Shown here piece after piece: positions 1 to 7,659 of a DNA stretch of 64,000 nucleotides (the first letter of the stretch is position 1; each line of letters begins with the position of its first letter). This DNA comes from Sphingomonas colocasiae (GTDB taxonomy: Bacteria; Pseudomonadota; Alphaproteobacteria; Sphingomonadales; Sphingomonadaceae). The stretch lies in contig NZ_JAINVV010000004.1 of assembly GCF_019880585.1 (NCBI RefSeq), positions 62,001-126,000 on the forward strand, given 5' to 3'. Both the position numbers and the translations under genes were made by a program. The notes under the pieces were generated by a model. It searched no databases and was not told the origin of the DNA. It saw only the letters and a list, made by a program, of their open reading frames with translations.

Positions 1-1557
1 CTTGGTTCTCGCCTTGGCGGGCGGCGGGGGCGGCGGCGGCGCGGCTTTCGCCACGGCGCGCGCGGGTTGCAGCCGCGCCTTGCGCTGGCGTTCCCAATCC
101 TCATAGCCGCCGGCGACGATATCGACATGGCCCGATCCGTCGAGGCCGAGCGTGACCGTCACCGTCCGGTCGAGAAAGTCGCGATCGTGGCTGACGATCA
201 GCACCGTGCCTTCATAATCGGCGATCACTTCCTGCAGCAGGTCGAGCGTTTCCAGGTCGAGATCGTTGGTTGGTTCGTCGAGCACCAGCAGGTTGCTGCG
301 CCGCGCGAATTCGCGCGCGAGCAGCAGGCGCGAACGCTCGCCGCCGGACAGCGAGCCCACCTTGGCGTCGGCCAGCGCGGGTTCGAACAGGAATTCCTTC
401 AGATAGCCGACGATATGCTTCTTGGCGCCGAGCACCTCGATCCAGTCGCCGCCATCGGCCAGCACGTCGCGCACCGTCTTTTCCGGCGCCATCAGGCTGC
501 GCTGCTGGTCGATGATCACGCCGTCGAGCGTCTTGGCGAGCTTCACGCTGCCCTCCTCGGGCTCGATCTCGCCGGTCAGCAGCTTCAGCAGCGTCGTCTT
601 GCCCGCGCCGTTGCTGCCGACGATGCCGATGCGGTCGCCGCGCTGGATGCGGAAGCTGAAATCCTTGATCACCGCGCGCTCGCCGAAGCGCTTGGTGACG
701 CCGACGGCGTCGATCACCGTCTTGGTGCGGACATCGTCGGTGCCGATCGAAAGCGCGGCGGTGCCCGCCGGGCCGAGCATCGCGGCGCGAGTGGCGCGCA
801 TTTCCTTGAGCTTGGCCAGCCGGCCCTGGTTGCGCCGGCGGCGGCCGGTGACGCCGCGCTGGAGCCAATGCTCCTCGATCTTCAGCTTGGCGTCGAGCCG
901 CTGCGCGTTGCGCGCTTCCTCTTCATAGACCTTCTCGGTCCAGGCATCGAAGCCGCCGAAGCCGATTTCGTGCCGGCGCAGCGTGCCGCGATCGAGCCAC
1001 AGGCTCTGGCGCGTCAGCCGGGTGAGGAAGGTACGATCGTGCGAGATCGCGATAAAGGCGCCGCGATAGCGGCCCAGCCAGTCCTCCAGCCAGTCGATCG
1101 CGCCGATGTCGAGGTGGTTGGTGGGTTCGTCGAGCAGCAGCACGTCGGGATCGAGCGCCAGCGCGCGGGCGATCGCGGCGCGGCGCCTTTCGCCGCCCGA
1201 GGCGGTGGCGGCCGGACGGTCCATGTCGATACCGAGTTGATCGGCGATCGCGGCGACTTCATGGGCTTCCGGCGCATCGCTGCCCGACAGCGCATAATCC
1301 ATCAGCGTCGCATGGCCCGCCATCGCGGGTTCCTGTTCGAGCAGCACCACTTTCGTGCCGGGCACCATCGTCCGGCGCCCTTCGTCGCAATCGATGGCGC
1401 CGGCGATCAGCTTGAGCAAGGTCGTCTTGCCCGCGCCGTTGCGGCCGATCAACGCCAGCCGGTCACGCGGGCCGACGAACAGGTCGAGATGGCGGAACAG
1501 CCACCCCGAACCCTGGATCAGGCCGAGATCTTCATAGGCAAGGACGGGGGCTGACAT
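1..1557 (-). CDS. ABC-F family ATPase, Uup-like (3' end beyond window)
   Basis: Soluble duplicated ATPase of the ABC-F group, which acts on ribosomes or nucleic acid and not as a transporter. Two nucleotide-binding domains are readable. Domain 1 has Walker A GRNGAGKT (about residues 38-45), signature SGGER (120-124) and Walker B LLLDEP with catalytic Glu144. Domain 2 has Walker A GSNGAGKT from about residue 314, a second SGGER, LVLDEPTNDLD and SHDRDF. Between them is an Arg/Lys-rich linker, as expected of ABC-F. After domain 2 comes a Lys/Arg and poly-Pro stretch that runs off the left edge in frame, so at least 519 codons are present and the C-terminal extension (coiled coil in Uup) is missing. 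The start is ATG at 1557. No membrane segments are seen. The family is certain; the subfamily is inferred from the C-terminal extension. Confidence 0.93.
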   Translation of the reverse strand, partial: MSAPVLAYEDLGLIQGSGWLFRHLDLFVGPRDRLALIGRNGAGKTTLLKLIAGAIDCDEGRRTMVPGTKVVLLEQEPAMAGHATLMDYALSGSDAPEAHEVAAIADQLGIDMDRPAATASGGERRRAAIARALALDPDVLLLDEPTNHLDIGAIDWLEDWLGRYRGAFIAISHDRTFLTRLTRQSLWLDRGTLRRHEIGFGGFDAWTEKVYEEEARNAQRLDAKLKIEEHWLQRGVTGRRRRNQGRLAKLKEMRATRAAMLGPAGTAALSIGTDDVRTKTVIDAVGVTKRFGERAVIKDFSFRIQRGDRIGIVGSNGAGKTTLLKLLTGEIEPEEGSVKLAKTLDGVIIDQQRSLMAPEKTVRDVLADGGDWIEVLGAKKHIVGYLKEFLFEPALADAKVGSLSGGERSRLLLAREFARRSNLLVLDEPTNDLDLETLDLLQEVIADYEGTVLIVSHDRDFLDRTVTVTLGLDGSGHVDIVAGGYEDWERQRKARLQPARAVAKAAPPPPPPPAKARTK

Positions 1558-1656
1558 GGAACGCTCTGATTGTCCTGAACTTGGGGTGTCGGATCGCCGT
1601 TCGATGAACCGGCTATTCATGGCCTATTCAACGCTTTCCCCCTATGCCACAAGCCC

Positions 1657-1983
1657 ATGAACGCAATGACTCGTCTTCTTGTATCCCTCGGATTGGCGCT
1701 TTCGACCGCGCTTCCGCCCGTCGCGGCAGAGGCGCAATCCCGCCGTGACGAACAGGATTCGGCCTATGACGCGAGCCGCAAGGGGCATGTGATGCCGCTG
1801 CACCGGATCGAGGCGATGGTGGTGCCGCGCTATGAGGCGAGCGGCGCGTCCTATCTGCGCGCGAGCCCCGAATATGACGAGGAACGCGCGATCTATCGCC
1901 TGAAATTCCAGCGCGACTACAAGGTGTTCTGGGTCGAGGTCGATGCGCGCAACGGGCGCGAGGTCGGCCGTTCGGGGCGCTAG
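1657..1983 (+). CDS. small secreted PepSY-like protein
   Basis: Predicted 108-residue exported protein. An N-terminal signal peptide (MTRLLVSLGLALS to AEAQS, cleavage near residue 27) is followed by an 80-residue mature part. Its two halves (HRIEAMVVPRY and YRLKFQRDYKVFWVEVDARNGREV) look like a PepSY domain, a small inhibitory or ligand-binding fold found outside the membrane. It sits 74 bp before, and on the same strand as, a response regulator and sensor kinase. PepSY proteins next to two-component systems are a recurring arrangement, so a role in sensing or modulation is plausible but inferred. Shine-Dalgarno support is weak at both candidate starts (1657 and 1666). Confidence 0.75.
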   Translation: MNAMTRLLVSLGLALSTALPPVAAEAQSRRDEQDSAYDASRKGHVMPLHRIEAMVVPRYEASGASYLRASPEYDEERAIYRLKFQRDYKVFWVEVDARNGREVGRSGR

Positions 1984-2057
1984 TTTCTAGACCTTCGACA
2001 AGTCCCGCGTCCCCGGTGTAGGGTTGCGGCGAACACCCGTTTCAAAAAGGGGAAGAG

Positions 2058-2723
2058 ATGCGCGTTTTGATCGTTGAGGACGAGCCGAGCCTCGGCCAGC
2101 AGCTCCGCAGCACCTTGGAGGGCGCGGGCTATGCGGTGGATCTCGCCACCGATGGCGAGGACGGCCATTTCCTGGGATCGACCGAAAGCTACGACGCGGT
2201 CGTGCTCGACCTTGGCCTGCCCGAGATCGACGGGCTGACGGTGCTCGATCGCTGGCGCCGCGAGGGCAAGGCGATGCCCGTGCTGGTGCTGACGGCGCGC
2301 GACAGCTGGTCCGACAAGGTGGCCGGGCTGGACGCGGGCGCGGACGATTATCTCGCCAAGCCCTTCCAGTCCGAGGAACTGATCGCCCGCCTGCGCGCGC
2401 TGATTCGCCGCGCATCGGGCAATGCCTCGTCCGAACTGGTGGCGGGCGACGTCCGGCTGGATACGCGATCGGGCAAGGTCACGCTGGCGGGATCGCCGGT
2501 GAAGCTGACCGCGCAGGAATATAAGCTGCTGAGCTATCTGCTCCATCACAAGGGCAAGGTGGTCAGCCGCACGGAGCTGATCGAACATATCTACGATCAG
2601 GATTTCGACCGCGATTCGAACACGATCGAAGTGTTCGTCACGCGGATCCGCAAGAAGCTGGGGCCGGACGTGATCACCACCATCCGTGGCCTGGGCTACA
2701 GCCTGGAGGATCCGGAGGCGTGA
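2058..2723 (+). CDS. OmpR/PhoP-type response regulator
   Basis: Two-component DNA-binding response regulator of 221 residues. The receiver domain (1-115) has the acidic pair E7/D8, phosphoacceptor Asp51 (VVLDLGLPE), the Thr of VLTAR and the Lys of YLAKPF. The C-terminal winged helix (about 125-218) carries the family motifs KLTAQEYKLLSYLL, SRTELIEHIYD and TIRGLGYSL. The start ATG is preceded by GGGGAAGAG. The cognate sensor kinase follows after 44 bp, so the two are probably co-transcribed. The overall look is PhoP-like (envelope or divalent-cation stress), but the stimulus cannot be deduced. Confidence 0.95.
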   Translation: MRVLIVEDEPSLGQQLRSTLEGAGYAVDLATDGEDGHFLGSTESYDAVVLDLGLPEIDGLTVLDRWRREGKAMPVLVLTARDSWSDKVAGLDAGADDYLAKPFQSEELIARLRALIRRASGNASSELVAGDVRLDTRSGKVTLAGSPVKLTAQEYKLLSYLLHHKGKVVSRTELIEHIYDQDFDRDSNTIEVFVTRIRKKLGPDVITTIRGLGYSLEDPEA

Positions 2724-2767
2724 TCGCGCCTTCGTGCTGAAGACGATGCGGGGCCACGCCGACGCTG

Positions 2768-4144
2768 ATGACTGAACCCGCGCCCGCCGCTCTCAAGCTG
2801 CCGAAGCAGCGCAACACCGGATCGCTCAGCCGGCGCATGATCGGCGTCGCGGCGCTGTGGATCCTGGTGCTGCTGGTCGGCGGCGGGCTCGCGCTCGATC
2901 GCGTGCTCACCACCGCGATCACGCGCAATTTCGACGCGGGCATGGAATATGTGCTCAATTCGATGATCGCGTCCGCGGAGATCGGGCCGGTGGGGGAGGT
3001 GCGCTTCAGCCGGCCGCTGGCCGACCAGCGTTTTCTGGAGCCCAATTCGGGCCTGTACTGGCAGGTGACCGGCAAGGGCGTCGAGCCGTTCCCGTCACGC
3101 TCGCTATGGGATCGGCGGCTGCGCACGGGCGCCGCGCATCGCGATTCGGCGATCCACACCTATGACAGCAGTGAATTCCAGGATCAGAAGCTGCGCGTGA
3201 TGGAGCGCGACATCCAGCTTCCCGATTCGCCGACGATCTGGCGCTTCCAGATCGCGCAGAGCCGCGACGGGCTGGACGAGCAGATCGAGACATTGCGCCG
3301 CACATTGGTGCGCAGCTTCGCGTTGCTCGGCCTGGGGCTGATCGTGATGGCCGCGCTCCAGACCTTTTACGGCCTCTGGCCGCTCAAGAAGCTGCGCGAA
3401 GCGATCGGCGCGATGCGCGCGGGGCGGACGAATCGGGTGGAGGAAGCGATGCCCGACGAGGTCCAGCCGCTGATCCAGGAACTGAACGCGCTGCTCGCGC
3501 ACAACGAGAAACAGGCGGAGGAAGCGCGCGAACATGCGGGCAATCTGGCGCATGCGCTGAAGACGCCGCTGACCGTGATCATGAACGCCGCGACCGCGCA
3601 CGCGGCCGACCTGCCCGAAACCGTGATCCGCGAAGCCGCGACGATGCGGCGGCAGGTCGACCATCATCTGGCGCGCGCCCGCGCGGTCGGCCGGCGCGGC
3701 CATGCCCATAGCCGCGCGGTGGTGTGGCAGAGCCTGGAAGCGGTGGAGCGCGCGGTGGGCCGGCTCTACGCGCATGTCCGTTTCGACATGGACGGCCCGC
3801 GCGATCTGGCCGTGCACACCGAACGCCAGGATCTGGACGAGATGCTGGGCAATCTGATCGAGAATGCCGCGAAATATGGCGGCGGCAGCGTGTTCGTCAC
3901 CGTCCAGCAAAGCGGCGGTTTCGTCGAATGCCTGGTCGAGGATGACGGCCCCGGCATTCCCGAGGAGGAGCGGCAGCGCATCTTCGATCGCGGCGTCCGC
4001 CTCGACACCGGCAAGCCCGGCACGGGCCTTGGCCTCGCCATCGTCCGCGACGTCGCCGAAATCTACGGCGGCACGGTCACGCTGGAGGAAAGCGAGGATC
4101 TGGGCGGCCTGCTGGTGCGGCTGAGACTGCCCGCCGCGGCGTGA
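2768..4144 (+). CDS. sensor histidine kinase (PhoQ-like architecture)
   Basis: Membrane sensor kinase of 458 residues, partner of the upstream response regulator. Transmembrane helix 1 lies at about residues 27-45 (AALWILVLLVGGGLAL). A periplasmic sensor of about 145 residues follows, then transmembrane helix 2 at about 185-203 (LLGLGLIVMAALQTFYGLW) and a short HAMP-like linker. The HisKA motif LAHALKTPL has phosphoacceptor His262. The HATPase domain has N box NLIENAAKYG (Asn362/Asn366), G1 DDGPGIP and G2 GTGLGLAI. The gene ends next to a convergent ABC permease gene with no spacer, so no terminator fits between them. Confidence 0.93.
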   Translation: MTEPAPAALKLPKQRNTGSLSRRMIGVAALWILVLLVGGGLALDRVLTTAITRNFDAGMEYVLNSMIASAEIGPVGEVRFSRPLADQRFLEPNSGLYWQVTGKGVEPFPSRSLWDRRLRTGAAHRDSAIHTYDSSEFQDQKLRVMERDIQLPDSPTIWRFQIAQSRDGLDEQIETLRRTLVRSFALLGLGLIVMAALQTFYGLWPLKKLREAIGAMRAGRTNRVEEAMPDEVQPLIQELNALLAHNEKQAEEAREHAGNLAHALKTPLTVIMNAATAHAADLPETVIREAATMRRQVDHHLARARAVGRRGHAHSRAVVWQSLEAVERAVGRLYAHVRFDMDGPRDLAVHTERQDLDEMLGNLIENAAKYGGGSVFVTVQQSGGFVECLVEDDGPGIPEEERQRIFDRGVRLDTGKPGTGLGLAIVRDVAEIYGGTVTLEESEDLGGLLVRLRLPAAA

Positions 4145-4948
4145 TCACTCCCGCGACAAGTCCTGCCGCGAAAACAGGATGATCGCCGTGGCGATCAACA
4201 CGAAAGCCCAGCAGAGCAGCATCGCCGCGCCCGCCAGCGCATCGCCGCCCGATCCGCCCTGCGCCCAGCCGCGCGCCATGTCTCCGGCATGGACGGGCAG
4301 CAGGATCGCCCGGTTGATGCCGGCGGGCGGCTGCGCGAAGGCGAGCAGCAGCGACTGGCCGAGCGCGAACAGGAAAGCGGGCATCGCGCCGCCGAGCAGA
4401 GAGCGCGTCGCGACCGCTCCCGCCATGGCGAGCGCCCCCAGCGCCGCGAGTTCGGCGAGCGACGCCGCCCAGGCCACGGCCAAAGCGGCCCAGCCCGGCC
4501 CGCCATCCACGTTCCAGGCGACCGGCGTGCCCTTCGCCAATCCGGCGACGAACGCCGAGAAGAACTCGACCGCGACGATCGCGGCCAGGCTCAGGGCGGC
4601 GCAGGCCAGATAGACCATGAATTTGGCGAGGATCAGGTTGAGCCGCCGGTTGCGCGGGCCGATCAGCCGCCAGCTTTCCCAGCGATATTCGTTGGCGACC
4701 AGCGCGGCGGCGCCGATCGCGTAGAAAAGCTGCGCGATCGGGTTGCCGCCGGCGCCGAGCGACCGGATCGCGAGGCGGAACGGCTCGATCGTCGGCGGCA
4801 CCATCTTCGAATCGATCCGGACCGCCAGTTCGATGCCCAGCCCGAAGATCAGGATGAACAGCGGCACCAGCGCATAGGCCCAGAACAGCGCGCGCGGATT
4901 GCGCAGCGCGCGATAGGCTTCGCCCGAGATCGCCTGAGCCAGCATCAT
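4145..4948 (-). CDS. ABC exporter permease subunit
   Basis: Integral membrane protein of 267 residues with about six hydrophobic helices (for example ALFWAYALVPLFILIFGLGI, AACAALSLAAIVAVEFFSAF and the C-terminal LLCWAFVLIATAIILFS). It resembles the ABC-2 type permeases that pair with a stand-alone ATPase. The ATG at 4948 is chosen over the longer frame because AGGAAC lies just upstream and the longer frame would run into the ATPase gene. It starts 13 bp after that gene ends and is surely its partner. The exported substrate is unknown. Confidence 0.85.
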   Translation of the reverse strand: MMLAQAISGEAYRALRNPRALFWAYALVPLFILIFGLGIELAVRIDSKMVPPTIEPFRLAIRSLGAGGNPIAQLFYAIGAAALVANEYRWESWRLIGPRNRRLNLILAKFMVYLACAALSLAAIVAVEFFSAFVAGLAKGTPVAWNVDGGPGWAALAVAWAASLAELAALGALAMAGAVATRSLLGGAMPAFLFALGQSLLLAFAQPPAGINRAILLPVHAGDMARGWAQGGSGGDALAGAAMLLCWAFVLIATAIILFSRQDLSRE

Positions 4949-4961
4949 CGGCCAGTTCCTA

Positions 4962-5843
4962 TCATTGGCCCGTTCTTTCGAAGAACAGCCTTTCCAGGTC
5001 ACCGCGCACCCAGCGCGCCTCGCTGACGGCAATGCCCGCGCCGACCAGCGCGGCGATCAGGGCCGGCGCGTCGGCCCGCGCGATCGGCGCCAGCATCGCG
5101 TCCTCGCCATCGGCGCGCGCATCCGCGCCCGCGATTTCGATCGCCCGCGCGATCGGCGTGGCGGCGATCCGCAGCCTGTCGCCCGATCCCAGCAGGTCCG
5201 CGATCGGCCCGCTCGTCACCAGCCGGCCATGATCGAGGATCGCGACATGGTCGCAGATGCGCTGGACCTCGTCGAGCAGATGGCTGGACAGCAGCACGGT
5301 CGCCCCGTCGCGATCGGCGATATCGCGGACGAGCCGGCGGATGTCCTGGATGCCGGCGGGGTCCATGCCGTTGGTCGGTTCGTCGAGGATCACCAGTTCC
5401 GGCGCGCCGATCAGTGCGCAGGCGATGCCCAGCCGCTGCTTCATGCCCAGCGAGAAGCCGTCGACCCGCCGATTCGCCGCCTCGCTCAGCCCGACCCGAT
5501 CGAGCAGGCCCTCCGCGTCGGCATCGGCGATGCCCGCCGTCAGCGCGACGCTGCGCAACGTCTGCGTGGCGGTCAGATAGGGGTGGAAGCGCGGCGCCTC
5601 GATAAAACCGCCGACCCGGCGCAGGACGCGGGCATCGACCGGCGCGCCGAACAGCAGCACCTCGCCCGAACTCGGCCGCACCAGATCGAGCACGATCCGC
5701 AAAAAGGTCGATTTGCCGGCGCCATTGGGGCCGAGCAGCCCGAACACGCCGCCCCGGGGCACGGCCAGGTCGAGCCCAGCGAGCGCCGTCACCGCGCCAT
5801 AGCGCTTGGCGACCGAGCGTGCCTCGATGACCGCGCCGGTCAT
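4962..5843 (-). CDS. ABC transporter ATP-binding protein
   Basis: ATPase subunit of 293 residues for the permease encoded directly downstream. It shows Walker A GPNGAGKS (about residues 38-45), Q-loop region GGFIEAPRF, signature FSLGMKQRL, Walker B LVILDEP and H-loop SSHLLDE. The GFIEAPRF and SLGMKQRL forms are typical of the CcmA/NatA-like exporter ATPases that work with ABC-2 permeases. The gene lies 7 bp downstream of chorismate mutase, giving a probable three-gene operon. No functional link to aromatic amino acid synthesis is implied by the sequence. Confidence 0.93.
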   Translation of the reverse strand: MTGAVIEARSVAKRYGAVTALAGLDLAVPRGGVFGLLGPNGAGKSTFLRIVLDLVRPSSGEVLLFGAPVDARVLRRVGGFIEAPRFHPYLTATQTLRSVALTAGIADADAEGLLDRVGLSEAANRRVDGFSLGMKQRLGIACALIGAPELVILDEPTNGMDPAGIQDIRRLVRDIADRDGATVLLSSHLLDEVQRICDHVAILDHGRLVTSGPIADLLGSGDRLRIAATPIARAIEIAGADARADGEDAMLAPIARADAPALIAALVGAGIAVSEARWVRGDLERLFFERTGQ

Positions 5844-5850
5844 GTGCCTG

Positions 5851-6132
5851 TCAGCCGGCCTGCATGCCCTGATGGTGGCGGATCACCTCGTCGATGATGA
5901 AGCGCAGGAATTTCTCGGTGAAGTCCGGATCGAGATTCGCCTGTTGCGCCAGCGCGCGCAGGCGCGTGATCTGGCGTTCCTCGCGCCCCGGATCGGCGGC
6001 GGGCAGGCCGGTTTCGGCCTTGTGCCGGCCAACCGCCTGGGTGATCTTGAAACGCTCCGCCAGCATGAACACGAGCGCCGCGTCGATATTGTCGATGCTC
6101 TCGCGATAGCGCGTCAGCCGGTCGTCGGTCAT
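5851..6132 (-). CDS. chorismate mutase, AroQ type
   Basis: Short (93-residue) stand-alone chorismate mutase of the all-helical AroQ class, converting chorismate to prephenate in the cytoplasm. The active-site pattern is visible: Arg10 (RYRESID), Arg27 (AERF), Lys38 (GRHKAE), Arg50/Glu51 and a C-terminal Gln (HHQGMQ). The ATG at 6132 is preceded by GGGAGG, so the longer upstream frame is rejected. The gene is divergent from the polyprenyl diphosphate synthase gene (96 bp between starts) and heads the ABC exporter operon. Confidence 0.9.
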   Translation of the reverse strand: MTDDRLTRYRESIDNIDAALVFMLAERFKITQAVGRHKAETGLPAADPGREERQITRLRALAQQANLDPDFTEKFLRFIIDEVIRHHQGMQAG

Positions 6133-6228
6133 GGAGCCTCCCTGTCGCCGTGGCTTTTCGGGGGAGCGGCGCGCGAAAGCAAGGCCATATTGCTTGCATA
6201 TCGCCGCCGTCCGGGCCAAGGCGCCGCC

Positions 6229-7245
6229 ATGTCAGCGACCATCCACCGCCTCGCGCCCGCCGGGCGCGCTCCTTCGCTCGAACCGATGATGGCGCTGGTC
6301 GCCGGCGATCTCAATCAGGTCAACAGCGTGATCCTGGCGCGGATGCAGTCGGATATTCCGTTGATCCCCGAACTCGCCGGGCATTTGATCGCGGGCGGCG
6401 GCAAGCGCATGCGCCCGATGCTGACGCTGGCCTGTGCGCGGCTGCTCGATTATGCGGGCACGCGCCAGCACAAGCTGGCCGCCTGTGTCGAATTCATCCA
6501 CACCGCGACGCTGCTGCACGACGATGTCGTCGACGGATCGGATCTGCGCCGGGGCCGGCGCACCGCCAACATGATCTGGGGCAATCCGGCGAGCGTGCTG
6601 GTCGGCGATTTCCTGTTCAGCCGTTCGTTCGAGCTGATGGTGGAGGATGGCAGCCTGAAGGTGCTGCGCATCCTGTCCAACGCCTCCGCGGTGATCGCCG
6701 AGGGCGAGGTGAACCAGTTGACCGCGCAGCGCCAGGTGGAGACCGGCGAGGATCGCTATCTCGAGATCATCGGCGCCAAGACCGCCGCGCTGTTCGCCGC
6801 CGCCTGCCGGATCGCGGCGGTGGTGGGCGAACGCAGCGAGGCGGAGGAACTGGCGCTCGACGCCTATGGCCGCAATCTCGGCATCGCCTTCCAGCTTGTC
6901 GACGATGCGATCGACTATTCCTCCGACGAGGAGACAATGGGCAAGGGCGTCGGTGACGATTTCCGCGACGGCAAGGTGACCTTGCCCGTGATCCTCGCCC
7001 ATGCGCGCGGCAGCGACGAGGATCGCAAATTCTGGCGCGACGCCATGCATGGCCACCGCATCAGCGATGCCGATCTGGCGCATGCCACCGCCCTTTTGAA
7101 CAGCACCGGCGCGATCGCCGACACGCTGCAGCGCGCACGCCATTACGGCCAGCGCGCGATCGACGCGCTCGGCCTCTTCCCCGCAAGCCAGGCTAAGGCG
7201 GCGCTGGTCGAAGCGGTCGAATTCGCGATCGCGCGCGCCTATTGA
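6229..7245 (+). CDS. ispB: all-trans polyprenyl (octa/decaprenyl) diphosphate synthase
   Basis: Chain-elongating prenyltransferase of 338 residues that makes the side-chain precursor of ubiquinone from FPP and IPP. Both aspartate-rich motifs are intact: DDVVD at 98-102 followed by LRRGRRTAN, and DDAIDY at 225-230. The conserved GGGKRMRP lies near residue 60. Length and motif spacing match IspB/DdsA; the product chain length (C40 or C50) cannot be read, although sphingomonads make Q-10. The start ATG at 6229 is used; the much longer frame reads through the divergent chorismate mutase gene. A DUF1801 gene follows after 10 bp. Confidence 0.93.
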   Translation: MSATIHRLAPAGRAPSLEPMMALVAGDLNQVNSVILARMQSDIPLIPELAGHLIAGGGKRMRPMLTLACARLLDYAGTRQHKLAACVEFIHTATLLHDDVVDGSDLRRGRRTANMIWGNPASVLVGDFLFSRSFELMVEDGSLKVLRILSNASAVIAEGEVNQLTAQRQVETGEDRYLEIIGAKTAALFAAACRIAAVVGERSEAEELALDAYGRNLGIAFQLVDDAIDYSSDEETMGKGVGDDFRDGKVTLPVILAHARGSDEDRKFWRDAMHGHRISDADLAHATALLNSTGAIADTLQRARHYGQRAIDALGLFPASQAKAALVEAVEFAIARAY

Positions 7246-7255
7246 GGGCGGGCCG

Positions 7256-7651
7256 ATGATGCGCGGCATGGCGCCGGCGGCAAGCCCCGATGCCTATGTC
7301 GCCGCGCTCACCGGCTGGCAGCGCGAACGCGTCGAGATGCTGCGCGCGGCGATCCAGGCGGGCGCGCCCTTCGACGAGATCATCAAGTGGGGCAATCTCG
7401 TCTTCGTCTCCAACGGCCTGTGCATGCTGATCCGGGCGGAGGCGCATCGCGTTCTGCTCGGCTTCTGGCGGGGCAAGCGGCTGACCGCATATGATCCGCG
7501 CATCAAGCCGAGCGGCAAATACGAACTCGCCAATCTCGTCATGACCGAGGAGACGGTGATCGATTCCGCTCTGGTCTCGCGGCTCGCCGCCGCCGCCGCC
7601 GCGCTCAATGCCGAGCTGGGCGATCCGACGCGGGTAACGAAGGGCGATTGA
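7256..7651 (+). CDS. DUF1801 family protein
   Basis: Small cytoplasmic protein of 131 residues. The pattern WQRERVEMLRAAIQ, EIIKWGNLVF, VLLGFWRGKRL and KYELANLV is that of DUF1801 (YdhG-like), a fold of unknown biochemical role. It lies between ispB and hrpB on the same strand with 10 bp before it and a near-zero gap after it, so the three are probably one transcription unit. Two adjacent ATGs (7256 and 7259) are possible. There is no catalytic motif from which to infer a function. Confidence 0.8.
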   Translation: MMRGMAPAASPDAYVAALTGWQRERVEMLRAAIQAGAPFDEIIKWGNLVFVSNGLCMLIRAEAHRVLLGFWRGKRLTAYDPRIKPSGKYELANLVMTEETVIDSALVSRLAAAAAALNAELGDPTRVTKGD

Positions 7652-7659
7652 GCTGGGCC

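Noticed and set aside
67-1554. 495-codon plus-strand frame at the left edge
   Set aside because: Reverse complement of the ABC-F gene, whose Walker and signature motifs are intact on the minus strand.
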